A stretch of 64,000 bases of DNA from Metopolophium dirhodum (Eukaryota > Arthropoda > Insecta > Hemiptera > Aphididae): the NCBI RefSeq assembly GCF_019925205.1, contig NC_083568.1, positions 30,006,393 through 30,070,392 on the forward strand, given 5' to 3'. Below are positions 10,228 to 22,013 of this stretch, one piece after another (position 1 is the first letter of the stretch; every line of letters begins with the position of its first letter). Position numbers and translations under genes: made by a program. A model generated the notes under the pieces. That model saw nothing but the letters and a program-made list of their open reading frames with translations. It made no database searches and was not told where the DNA came from.

Positions 10228-11600
10228 ATGCCGTTTCGGTCCAGTGTCGGTCCCCAAATTACGTAATGCGTATAACTTTTATTACAAATTGTATATATTA
10301 TTATATTCTTGTTTGTTCTGGCAAAAAACGCTCTACGGATGTTTGATTTTGCGTAGAAGTTACTATGATACCTTTCTACACGTGTATTTAAGTTTAAAAG
10401 TATATTATATAACAATCGGGCGAGGAGCCGTAGTGTTTGAGTCACGAGAACTGTTTAGCGTAAAATCGATTTCTTTTGATTTTTTTTTTTTTTTGATAAA
10501 TGGGTCTTTCGCACGAAAACAGAAAACGTACAGAAAAAAAAATGTATAATAACAACGGAGACAAAAAAAGAAAAAAAACTGCACAGGATGATTTCAAAAA
10601 CCTCGGCGGCATTCGTTAGCGGTGGCGCCGAGGTATTATGCCTCTGGAGATGGCACGGCGGGGGGTATAGAAATATAACCTCTTCCTCGCCCTCCCCTCC
10701 ACCACCACCACCACCTCCGCGAAACTGATGCTGAGGGGTTGTCCGCCGCCGACGGGTCTTTAGAGAGGAATACCATCGTCATTAAGTGCTCGACTTAACG
10801 GTGCAAAAGTTTGGCAGTCAAAACAAAGCGCGCACTCAGAGAACGGATAAGAGGAGCGATCCGACGACGACGACGACGACGACGACGGAGGGGTACGGAA
10901 AGGAGTGAGAGGAGGAGAGGGATGAGGGGAAGTTGGAATAACGTACAAACGGGGGAGGGGGGGGGTGAAGAAAATAAACGAAAAAAATCATCGTTGCGAA
11001 TATTAAAAACAACACACCAACACAGTGCGCGCCCGATGGTGTACGCGCCGTATCTAATGGAACAAAAATAGTTTCCTTAGGGTTATTACGCCCTTAATTT
11101 GTTTTTGTTTATTTCGCACATAAGCAGAGAAAAATCCTTATTGTGTTCCGGACACTGCATTAAACCAACTTTCGTTGCGAGTTTTTTGATTTCGTTTTTT
11201 CCCCACCGAACATCATCTCGAGTGTCGTTATATTATTTACAGTTCGCACAATGTAATTATAATAATAATATGTACTATACAATATTATAATTCGTGTATT
11301 GTCGTGCGCAGTTCAATGGTCATTTGACGCAATATGGACGCACAACGCGCTTTTAATAAATCCATTGACGAAACGCTCTGGCCAAACAGTGCGACGAAGA
11401 GTCAAAACCACAAAATATATTGTTCAATATTTCTATTTTCGATTGTTATTGTTATTATTGTTATTCAAAATACTTTCTGCAGTATACCGTTTCAAGGTTT
11501 CGATTACGCGTCCATACATACATGGGTACCGCTCGAATAACCGGAAAATGTCACATATTTTAATATAGAAACCAAATTGATATTATGTGCATTTCTGGAA
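10228..11600. promoter_or_regulatory. CpG- and GA-rich region, possible promoter or 5' UTR
   Basis: From about 10590 to 11060 the sequence is far richer in G+C and CpG than its surroundings. It contains a CGA trinucleotide run (about 10859-10888), purine-rich GAGAG stretches (10900-10980) and a CCACCACCACCACC run (about 10698-10714). In insects such islands often mark first exons or GAGA-factor-bound promoters. No convincing coding exon or splice pair was found, so function is inferred from composition only. Confidence 0.35.
10601..10633. other. GC-rich hairpin
   Basis: CCTCGGCG at 10601-10608 pairs perfectly with CGCCGAGG at 10626-10633 around a 17-base loop. It sits at the edge of the CpG-rich region. 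Confidence 0.6.
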
Positions 11601-13115
11601 TTTTCGACAAATTTTAGGAAAACTGTTGTTCTCAAATAAAATGAAACGCAAAATTTATCCAAAGGTAACATTTGTCGTCTCCGAGTGGAATATTTACGTT
11701 ACGTTATTATAAACGCTGTGATAAGCGGAATCTCCAGTGCGCGTATATTACGGACCAATGAAACTTTAAAGATCATTAATATTAAACAAGAACTAATATA
11801 TGGGTATTCAAACTGTCTGCTCTGGATGAGAAAAAAATTATGAAATTTCAATTAAAAACGTTCGAGTAAATGGGTAGGTAGGTATCTAAAAACTTTAATG
11901 CGTTACCATCGAAAGTTTTCGTGTACCGTTCTTTTTCGATTTTTCTTTTCACTAAAACTATTATAAAATATATACCAATGTACAATTCCACTACATTCTT
12001 TGAAAATTAACTTTCATTATTCATATTTAATTATAATACGAAAGCAATACATTTCTGAAATAACAGTTTTTAAATAATTAAATTAAACAAGATTACTTTC
12101 AAATAAAGATTTCCCAAGTGTACCAAAGTAAATATTTTTTTTTTTTTTTACTCATATTCTAATATATTATGTAAATTTATTATAATAATAAGTCGAAAAT
12201 AACAGTAATTTAAAACGTTTTTGTACATCACATATTACAAATATTTCAATAATATGGCACAAACAATTTTTAAATACCTATAACAAAACAAAATTAAATT
12301 TGTTCAATAAACAATTATGTTTTTTTAGTAAGAAATTACATTTTAAAAGTGTATTTAATAATTAAATATTTAAAATAAACAATAAATTAAAAACGTCACA
12401 AACGTCAGACATTCGTTTTAATTTAAGTATATACTCAAAAATATATTATAATACCTTAAAAGCGATGTTAATTAAATTTGGTACGATAAATTACACCTAG
12501 ACATGGGAAAAATGTTTGGCACTCTGCGCCAATCAGAGATTGATTTAAAACTGTCTTAAACAGTCTTAAGACTGTATACGTACATTATTCGAAAGCTATT
12601 TCAATCACACCATTAATGATCATTTTAATGACAAGCAAGATTTTAGGAATACAATGACAAATATAGCGTCGATGACAACGCAAAGTTGTGTGGGTCATTA
12701 ATATTATTTAAATTATCCAATTTTCCACAGGTCATTATTTTACGTAGTGATTTTTAATTAATTATGATTCATTATTGACTTACGTAATCATAATTAATAC
12801 TCAAAAACGGTAGGTGGTATACCGAGTAATCGAGTAATTATTTGGATTACCTACCATTCCACCTAAAATATAATATTTTTTTTCTCATTTTTAATATTTG
12901 CATTTGCCATCAACGTTTTATATTCCCAGTTTGTTCATTTCAAACGTAACCGTAGTCGTTTGCTTTTATTTAGTTTTGAATTCCGATGCGCAAACGTGTA
13001 TTTCTAAGAATTTCTGCGTACCTTTTGACGTATATTATGACAAATTCTGAACAAGTATTCATATTTTATAACGTTTGAAATCTAAATAAGTGGAGTAGAG
13101 AATTAAACTTTTTAT
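11601..13115. other. AT-rich noncoding stretch
   Basis: No gene seen. It contains poly-T near 12136 and a short self-complementary patch around 12550-12575 (CTGTCTTAAACAGTCTTAAG). Confidence 0.55.
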
Positions 13116-13124
13116 CACCAACAT

Positions 13125-13196
13125 AGTTTTTTTTTTTTTTTTTTATTATTAGAACTTCCAGTATATAACTATTATAGTTCGACGATTATTACAAAA
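13125..13196 (-). mobile_element. Short LINE/SINE 3' tail
   Basis: A 72-bp insert begins with a long T-run (about 13127-13144) and is flanked by the direct repeat CACCAACAT at 13116-13124 and 13197-13205. A poly(A) end on the minus strand plus a target duplication indicates a severely 5'-truncated retroelement. Family unknown. Confidence 0.55.
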
Positions 13197-13205
13197 CACC
13201 AACAT

Positions 13206-13833
13206 GATGTTATAACCAATTTATTTGTATATATTTTTAAGCAATTATTACTACATTTTAATATTATATAATTTTGAAAATCTGAAAGAAAAATGAATGG
13301 CCTAGTTGTGAAATTTGTTCATTTGGCTTATGCAAAGGGCACAATGATGAAATTAAATTTTATTGCGTAACTTTTGTGCTCAGTTAAATTTATTACACAA
13401 TACAGTGTGCCCTTTGAGACCCGTGAAAGCCCAATTAGTATTGGTAACTAAGGGTTGCCGTGTTTTTTTTTTTTTTTTGTCTACTCCGCGAGGAATTCCA
13501 AGTGGCACTATACCGACTCAGTGATAACGGCGACTGTTCGTTCGAATTAGGTCACCACTTCATGAACCTAGGCGTGAATTTATAACCATAAACCGTGAGA
13601 TCGTTCGGCCGACCACTTTGGACTTCAAAAAATACCCACGGGGAATGCAACTCGTTACACGGCATGAGGTTTTTATAAAAAATATATTGCAAGCGTGTGA
13701 TCCGTCGTTGGTATTTCTGCAGTCGGATATGCGGAAGACGACCTTACGAGACTATCGAAACAAAAAATAACTAAATAACAATAATAATTATAATTAGATA
13801 TTATTCGCAGACAGTGTTTATAACAGACGCAAT
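13206..13833. other. Noncoding stretch
   Basis: No gene seen. A poly-T run near 13465 precedes TCTACTCCGCGAGG. Nothing else is recognisable. Confidence 0.5.
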
Positions 13834-14450
13834 CAGTCCCGGATTAGCAGTGTAGGCTGCAGTCTATACAACCACAGATTTGGGGACGCCGACATTACTG
13901 TCCCCAGTTTTGTAAAATAAACTTTTCACAAGTATTCAAGTACAGATATAGATATACTTGTTTTGAAAAGTATTCCAGTACAAATACAAATACTTAAAAA
14001 AATATTTATAGGCGTACTTTGAAATTTGTTATAAAATATTTTTTCTACCGATTTTTATGTTTTAAATTTATAGAGCATTTGGTATCATTTGGTGGATTTT
14101 TAAGATACTCAATTGTTTTCTTTGTCAAAGTATTTGATTTTCGGTTCAGTATAATTCACAGTAAAAAATATATTATTATGATTATTATTCTCAATTTTTA
14201 TTTTTATTTTACATGATCATAATTAATATAGAAAATATAATATAGGTAAACTATAAAGAAGTATTGAAGTTTTTTGAAAATGAGTGTTCAATTTTAAATA
14301 CAGATACTTTAAGAAAGTATTTAAAATATCTATTTGAGTAGGTACTTAAAAATTATTTGAATACTTTTACTTAATTAGTGGCGGATCAAGAGGGGGGGGG
14401 ATGCATTTGCATTTGTCCCTCCCCCCAATCACCGTAGTTTCCCTTTGTTT
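13834..14450. repeat. Probable cluster of degraded hAT ends
   Basis: CAGTCCCGGATTAGCAG at 13834 has the look of a hAT terminus but no partner was found. At about 13930-14370 AAGTATTCAAGTAC-type repeats occur in opposite orientations near both edges. AGTGGCGGATCAAGAGGGG at about 14382 resembles another hAT end. No clean 8-bp duplicates were found, so borders are not claimed. Confidence 0.35.
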
Positions 14451-15157
14451 TACTCTATGTTTAGCCAATTTTTGTACTGACCCACCTACTATATTATTAT
14501 AATTAATGTTTTCTCCCATAATTTGCACAATATAAAAGCGAATGAAGATTAACGGTCAAAAACCGTCTAAAGTTGCACGTTGCTACGAATGTTTGACGAA
14601 AGTGCAGATCTATAATAATAATAATTAAAATTAAAATTAAATATAAAATGTAGATTATGATGTGACATTAAGATCAATGTGTCACGCACTCACACGAACA
14701 GCTGATGTAAAATAAATAACTGTGTAAGCGTAAGAAGTTAGAAGTTAAATCGATAGGTACGCACAAGCGACCGTATTATTATGTCATTAGTGTTTTGTAA
14801 GCTCACCTTTTTTTTTTTTTTTATGATTATAAATATGTTAATTAGTAATACATTATTCGAGATAATATATAGAGACGTAAAATTTCTTGACAACCGGAAC
14901 GATTATATTATTAACAATAACCAAGTGCAAATAGAACATATTTATATATTATATAACATTCGAGGCACAGAGCGTTTTACTTTTCACCGTTTTATACCTT
15001 CCAGTGATATTTATTTTTTTTCCCACAGAATTGTACGTTATTGTTAGTTGTATAGTAAGTCACTAAGTCCTATGAACCAACTAACACGAGTAGGTATTAA
15101 ATAAGATGGTTTAACTGCAACGCAAATACTATAAAAAAAAAAAATGGTAACGAAATA
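14451..15157. other. Noncoding stretch
   Basis: AT-rich, with a T-run near 14810. No gene seen. Confidence 0.5.
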
Positions 15158-15334
15158 CAGTGGAACCTCTAAATACCGGACACTCTCGGTCGTTGAAAAT
15201 GTCTTCATTATTCGAAGTTGTCTGCTGTTCAGAGGGTTCAGATTGTAGAAAGTCTGTACTTGGTTCCCGAGAAAACGTCCGTTATCGAGAGGTATTCGCT
15301 ACTGTAGATGCGTCCGTTAGGGGAGGTTTCACTG
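15158..15334. mobile_element. Pogo/Tigger-like MITE
   Basis: The left end CAGTGGAACCTC and the right end, inverted, CAGTGAAACCTC are separated by 177 bp. TA precedes the left end. The right flank is TG, one substitution from the TA duplicate expected for Tc1/mariner/pogo elements. Interior sequence is partly self-complementary (CGGACA... near both ends). No coding capacity. Confidence 0.55.
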
Positions 15335-18274
15335 TGTATACATATATGTTATTTTAATTGTATTGTATTTAGCTTCTAGTAATACCTATGACATCTCAAC
15401 AATAATAAGCGCATTATTCGTATCGGCTATAAGATAATTTTTGGTCGTTACAAAACAAAAGATACGAGGTCGGTAACGTTGCATACAAATAATGCGTAGT
15501 TTGAACATACATTGATGGATAAGGTCAATATATAAATATATAGAATATGAACGTACAAAATATAAGATAGGGCGGAATATGAATAGCTAGACAATAATGC
15601 ACAAGATAGCAAACAATGTGATATTGCGTAATTTATTACAACAAGCGTAGAGATATTTAATTCGTTTATAATTGGGACTTACTCAATAATGAAGTAAGGA
15701 AGGAAAGGAGAGGGGTTTCACTGCGTATACATATATTATGTACGTAGTAATTGGACAAATTTAAATGAACATATTTTAATAGGAAACTATATTCAATATA
15801 TTTTTGTTTATGACCTATATATGCCAAAAATGTATATAGAATTACGACTTTTCTGTTATTTCAGTGCGTTTGGTGAGAATTGTTGGCAAACGCGATTTCA
15901 TTTCGGTAACTAATATTATTGTTTATTATTTTGACTAAAAATATCGAATTAAACATTGAAGAGTGATTCGTGTTTGTGAAAAAAAATAATAACAATTTAT
16001 GGATTTTGTGAAAAATTAATAATCAGTCCTCGGATCTCGATGCATTTGTATTTATTTGCATTCCGGAATGTTTGACACGATGCTTCCCAAGATACCAATC
16101 AAGTACACGCTAAGCTAACAACGAACTTTTTTGGGTCATTATTTGCATTTTTCGAGGTATTTGACGTTTAAGGGCATTATTCAAATATCTGGGTCATTTT
16201 TAATTTATTTAAAGTACTTATACGTACCATACAACGAACAAATAATGTACTAAAACAATATTAGGTACTTGATGAGGTTTTTAAACAAAACGATTCACAT
16301 CTGTGCCAATTAACCGATGACCAATTGGCAATTACACAGATAGCCTATCGTCCACAAGTTTTCTCATCGCACGATTTTCGGTGGTGCGCATATTTTTTTG
16401 AAAGGGCATTTCTTTAGAGTTTTTAAGTAATAAATGCATTTATTAAAGAGCATTTTTCGATATTTTTATGGAATTTATAGATTCAAGCATCACTATATAA
16501 ATAATTGATAACATTTAATATTATAATAATTATAAACAGACTGATTTTTTAGTTGCTTGATAAAATTAAAAACTATAATTATTTCATTAGATATTTTAAT
16601 TTCTTGTAATATTGCATAGCCTCGAAATGTTTTTTTTAAAACTAAAACACAATAAAAGTATATACTTTTTCACTCTATATAGTACTTTACACATAGGTAA
16701 GTGCTGTTTTGTATGTATCTGCTGCACGAACGATATTTTAACCTTTTAAATTAGAAAATTATATAGTTACATGGCTGCATATAAATCGATTTTAATCGAA
16801 GTAAGTCTATTATTAACTTTAATTAAAAATAATAAATATATATTTTAATTACTTTAATCAACGAATTCGTTTAAAAAAAAATTAGGTTGTTTAACGGCCA
16901 TCCGTTTTTATTGCTCAATCGTGTTTTGCCATTTTCTGCACGTTTTGCAATTTCTGAAAAAAAAAAAATGTCAACTTTTGTCTATGCTTATACAAGATTT
17001 ATCGCATTGAAACAACCCTTAAAAGCGTTAACAGAAAAAAAAATAAAACATATCATTGCCGTAGAACCGATGGATTTTCTTTTTGGCAATTTAAAACTAA
17101 TGCATTTCACGGGATTTAACCGAAGGATAAAACATAAATAATTTTAACTAATAGGATTAATATATATTATTTTCGAAACGTACCTTTTCCCAAAATATTA
17201 TCCACTTGACTAATTCGATTTGCGTACGTGTACATTATACCCACATCGTTAAACTTTTCAACATTTTACCGAATTTCCGAACACATTGATGTTGTACTTT
17301 TAATAATTATTATTAATGCAAAAACTTACGATGATGTAAGACTGCACACGGATTAACATAAAATTACCTACAACGGCTTTTATTAATACAACGGGGTCGT
17401 ATATATATGTTGACTTATCCTAGGCTGAAAACAGAGGATTATAATATTATTGTATAACACGCCGTAGTCGGATAAAGAAAATTTAAGGCTCTATTTCTTT
17501 ATAAACTAACACTCTTGTTTAAATTTTCCACTAACGATGTTACGCACCCAACAGAGTTATAATAATTAGGCAACTTGCGTTTAAATGGTATATTATAACG
17601 AATGGCGGACATTCCCCCCCCCCCCCACCGGGCTGTTTTGGCGTAGTAGGACATTTTACCCCCGATACATTTTTGGATGTGGGCATTTCCCCCCCCCCCT
17701 GTTTTTTTTTGTTTCAAATAGTGGAAACCTTTTTTTTTATCTACTACCTATTATGTATTATTAGTAACTGTATAGTTATTTCTCATCATATTTGGTGTAA
17801 ATAATGATAATAATAACTTTATTGCATTTGAAAATAATAATTACACTGAACAAGTAAAAATTATTCAAAAAACTAGGATTGTGGAGGACACGACAGTTCT
17901 TTAATTAAAATGTTGGATTGGTAAAAAACCAAAACTTATCGTACTGATCAAATGTAGTTACCCACACGTTATAATATATATGTAGACACAGTACATAATA
18001 TTATTGTCAATAACTTTTTTATGCAATAATGAATAAGTTTTGAATTAAATATTTGATATCAATAAGTGTGTTAAGAAACTTCGAGATGAATAATAATATG
18101 TATTTATAATTTATTTTATTTTTGTGGTTATTTATTATATATGTATAGGTCTAATGAATGGCGTCCTAGTGGTTTGAATTAAAGTGAAATATCCATCGTG
18201 ATAATATGGACTGTATAATACATATTTTGTCGAAAAACCATTCCTAATTCAACAGCGATAACTGAATATAAAGA
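15335..18274. other. Long noncoding stretch
   Basis: No exon is supported. GGTTTCACTG.GTATACATAT, the right end and flank of the MITE above, recurs near 15713-15737. At 17607-17700 two C-tracts are each preceded by a GGACATT/GGGCATT-like motif, a low-complexity repeat. The 84-residue frame at 16887-17141 has no recognisable domain. Confidence 0.5.
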
Positions 18275-18288
18275 TAATACCAATTATT

Positions 18289-18358
18289 TTTTTTTTTTTT
18301 TTTATTGGTTAAGCATCAACTACATAGGTTATTAGCTTACAGGTGTTAATTTCTACAT
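18289..18358 (-). mobile_element. Short LINE 3' tail
   Basis: A 70-bp insert is flanked by a 14-bp direct repeat, TAATACCAATTATT, at 18275-18288 and 18359-18372. It starts with a T-run and continues ATTGGTTAAGCATC. It is a 5'-truncated retroelement copy with its poly(A) on the minus strand. Confidence 0.75.
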
Positions 18359-18372
18359 TAATACCAATTATT

Positions 18373-18999
18373 ATCAGTGCGCATAGTTCGGTTATTATCA
18401 ACCTATAAATGTGAAGTGGCGCGATATGAGAGTTTGGCGAAATTGCATAGCTCAACGATTTCGTACATATTATATAAATGCGATATAAACCGGTAAAAAT
18501 TAAATCATTTCACGGGCAAATCGTAAAGCAATTTTTTCAACAACTATTTTAGTACCTGGTCGTTCTTCATATTTTTCGCGTAATTAAATCGTTTGACTGT
18601 TAAAAAAAATTTATTGTGTTGATTATTAAAATTGAATATGTAGTTAAACGTTATAATATTAATACGGTGTTTATTATGTTTAACATTTGAATACCATTTC
18701 GATGCGATAATTGATGAGTCTTAAAATGAATATCTTATATCAATTGACAGACTTCAAGAATAATAATAATATTTTCTTATGTGTATTTTATTTTTTTGGA
18801 TCTAAGAATTATACCGTCCCATGGTGGCCTGAATTTAACTGAAAATTAAGTAATGGCGCATTACGCAACGATATGCGGTGGCGCCGTATGCAGGGGTAAG
18901 GTTCTAGGGTTCTACTCCTGCCCTCTGAAATACCCCTTCCTTCTACAAAAAATATTATTTACCATCATCATCAATGCACACAGTAGATTTGCTTGTTAG
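18373..18999. other. Noncoding stretch
   Basis: No gene seen. A small GC-rich patch (GGTGGCGCCGTATGCAGGGG) lies near 18878. Confidence 0.5.
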
Positions 19000-19393
19000 C
19001 AATGGCGGATTTAACTGTTCCACATGTTTAACTTTTTTTTTTAACATACATTTCTTAGATACCTATCAGGTATCAGGAAAGTGTCAGAGTCGTGCCAAGT
19101 GGGTGGCAAATGAGGCAAATGCCCTAGGGCGGAAAAGTTGTAACAGTTTAAAGGGAGGCAAATGTTTGAATGTTAAGTATGTTTAATAGGGGTGCCAGAT
19201 ATTATTGCCCTGAGGCGCCAATGAAAGTTAGCACGGTACTGGAAGTTGTAGAACTAATCGCATTGATTGGTAGACTGCCGTCAAAAAATAGGTTAAATTT
19301 GTTTTTACCCCGAAGTTGTCCATGATAAGTACCCAGGGAGCTTAATTATCAACGCATAGCACCCACCATAAAAAAATCATAGATCTGCCACTG
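19000..19393. mobile_element. Degraded hAT-type element
   Basis: The left end CAATGGCGGATTTA and the inverted right end CAGTGGCAGATCTA resemble each other and known hAT termini. The 8 bases outside the ends (CTTGTTAG, ATTGTTGT) agree at only five positions, so the target duplication is decayed or the borders are shifted. The interior has GGCAAATG and GGGCGG.AA patches. Confidence 0.5.
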
Positions 19394-20316
19394 ATTGTTG
19401 TTGAGTCAATTTTTAATAGACATAGAATACATTTTAAAACGGTCGTAATGAAATCGAAAATCCTAGTTTCGGTGTATTTTGGCAGGCTGATTAAGAACAT
19501 TGCTAAACGTCTGCCATAATCGTTTTATCAATTACCTATATCCATACCTATATCTATACGGTATATTATGTTACCACGTTTATAACGGCTCGAAGACCGG
19601 CACTATAGATTACCAGGTTTATAACTTTAAACGTATGATAAATTTGAGTCTCAAATCTATAATATTTGTTTTAACCAATCACATAAAAAAAAAACTGTTT
19701 AGCAAAATATTATGTAAATAGTGACAAAACTCGGGGTCTGTGATTAATCAACAACCCTGCAACCGAACTAAAATCTTGCGTATGCTACTGATGATGACGT
19801 GGACTGATAATATAGGTACTCTTATTGAAAACTACTCGCTGATACGACGACTCATAATATGATGATGATTCCCTCGACGAGAAACAATTTTTAACTTAAA
19901 AGCAATAACCATAATATTAGCGTATTATGCGTATTTATAATAATTGTTTAAACGGTCAATGGTGCGATCGCGTTAAACATTCAAAATATCGTTTCGTATC
20001 ATACCTGCTCAATAATAATATATTGTTTTTATCGGTTGCAAAACGACAATAAATCATCGACGAAAACCGCATTACCCATATTATTATTGTATCGCGTGTG
20101 ACGACTAATTCTGCAGCCGAGTGACGATATTATATGGATAAAGTGACTGATTTTAAAGCTAACATGGTATTTTGAATTCAAAGAATATTAAATTCATTTT
20201 AGACAGTACAGTGTAGCAGAGCCTCTAATTAATGTACAACGTCAGCTGCTTGAACAAACTTTATGATTACATATTTTACGAATTCAAGTCTACAGAACTA
20301 GGTTAATGTACTTGCA

Positions 20317-20353
<37 letters not shown>

Positions 20354-20857
20354 GTGGTTGGCGTGGTTTATGTATTTACGTGCTTCTAAGCGAGAGAAAA
20401 TAAAAATGAAACAGAATTATTATAGTTCTGTGGATATATCACGACGGCGGGCATCGCGAAATAACCATAAATATTAATATCAAAAATATTGTCTCTCGTC
20501 GTATCTTTTAGAACCGGCGCGAGGTCTACAACGTCGCGGCAAGCCATTACGGACTGTACGACTGCTGCACTGGTGTAATAATATACACGATACACCGTAC
20601 ACATTCGGCCGGCGATAGCAGTTGTAATGTGTACGATATATTTATGACCGTATATTATATAGACTGTATAATGCGAATATAGCAGCGGGAAATTAATAAC
20701 CCACTCGTTCCGATCAAATACAACGATATATTATTTTATCGTAACGATACGATATTCCGTTTGCACAATATGTATTACTCGTACGGCCGAATATGGATGA
20801 CATTGAATTTATTGAGGGCTATCGGAGTTGAGTCGGACCACGATATTGTTGGGTTGT
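19394..20857. other. Noncoding stretch with CA microsatellite
   Basis: A (CA)n run occupies about 20315-20352. DNA at 20430-20640 is somewhat CpG-richer than its surroundings. No exon is supported. Confidence 0.55.
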
Positions 20858-20865
20858 TCGAGTTG

Positions 20866-21919
20866 GGGGGCATGGTAAGTTCCCACACGAAACATAGCAG
20901 GTAAGCGAGTACATATTATGTAAGTTCCGTCACGAAGAAAAATACGCCCGGACGTAAGTTCCCACGCGGAAAGAATTACACCTGTACGTAAGTTAAATTA
21001 TTAAGACTTAGGAATGACAACTTAAACGAAATTGGTGCGGTTAAAATTTGTTTTGTTTTTGTTTTGGATGAAAAAAATCCAATTAAATTTTTTTAGGTAT
21101 AAAATAATAATAATAATAGAAAAAAATCAAATTTTATTTGGTTTATTGCGAAAGAACACTTCACATAGTCATAGTGTCATACTGTGTATAATTATTTTTA
21201 AGTTATTTTCTGATATTTTATTTTGTTTTTCTTCTCCCACACATTATTTGTATAGGTGTAAAATAAATAATAATAATAGAAAAAATAACATTATGTTTGA
21301 TCAAAATAATAGAAGTTTCAAAAATGTTTCAAACAAATACATATATAAAGATAAGAACACCAGAATTAAATAGACCTAAAAAAAAAGTAAAAAAACAGAA
21401 GAAAAACAAAACTATATAAATAATAAAATGTCAGATTATAACTTACAAAAAATTACACAGTATGACTATGTGAAGTGTTTGAGCTATCGCAGTAAACCTA
21501 ATAAAATTTGATTTTTTCTATTATTATTTTTATTTTATACATATACAAATATTATACACATTATATTATTAATTTTTATTATATATTATACGGACTAGAT
21601 TCAATTCAAAATTGAAACAAAACAAATTTTAAGCACACCAACTACGTTTAAGCTGTCAGTCCTAAGTCTCAATAAAGTGGGAAGGAAGTTTGTGTTTGGC
21701 AAGGCTGAGCATTAACAAATTAAAAGTTAAAATTATAAGCAATTTATATAAACATTATTATGTGTCTGAAATTTTTTATTTTGAAAATAAGAAAATTTTA
21801 ACTTTAAATTAAGTTAAGTTACTTTTCTTTGCCCAGCCTTGGTGTTTGGTATAATTTTTTTTCGTGTGGGAACTTACGTACAAGTGTAATTTTTTTCGAG
21901 TGGGAACTTACATTCGCCC
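20866..21919. mobile_element. Foldback-like element with long inverted arms and 8-bp target duplication
   Basis: TCGAGTTG is at 20858-20865 and 21920-21927. Ends are GGGGGCATGGTAAGTTCCC and, inverted, GGGCGAATGTAAGTTCCC. The arms continue inward with long inverted similarity: TTAAGACTTAGGA.TGACA near 21000 pairs with the region around 21640-21670, and AAAATCAAATTTTATT near 21124 pairs with about 21503-21520. GTAAGTTCC repeats several times in the outer arms. No transposase is present. Superfamily is open: 8-bp duplications occur in Merlin, P and hAT elements. The right arm is interrupted by the MITE at 21700-21841. Confidence 0.75.
21700..21841. mobile_element. Small hAT MITE, CAAGGCTGAGC family
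   Basis: A 142-bp element beginning CAAGGCTGAGCATTAAC and ending GCCCAGCCTTG is flanked by the perfect 8-bp repeat GTGTTTGG (21692-21699 and 21842-21849). It sits in the right arm of the foldback element, so it arrived later. A longer relative is at 57107-57628. Confidence 0.85.
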
Positions 21920-22013
21920 TCGAGTTGTGAGTCCCTTCTGCCTATTAGCGTTACCACCAGGACACACCTGCACGTGGATGTTTGCTGAGTTGTCTCCCCA
22001 AAAAAATGTATTT

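Noticed and set aside
10163..10549. 128-residue frame on the plus strand
   Set aside because: Its N-terminal part is the TIR of the 9459-10218 element and resembles the C-terminus of the minus frame at 9454, so it is repeat-derived.
10811..11071. 86-residue Arg-rich open frame
   Set aside because: The Arg run is the translation of a CGA trinucleotide repeat. The rest has no domain, and the opposite strand gives an equally long Ser/Pro frame.
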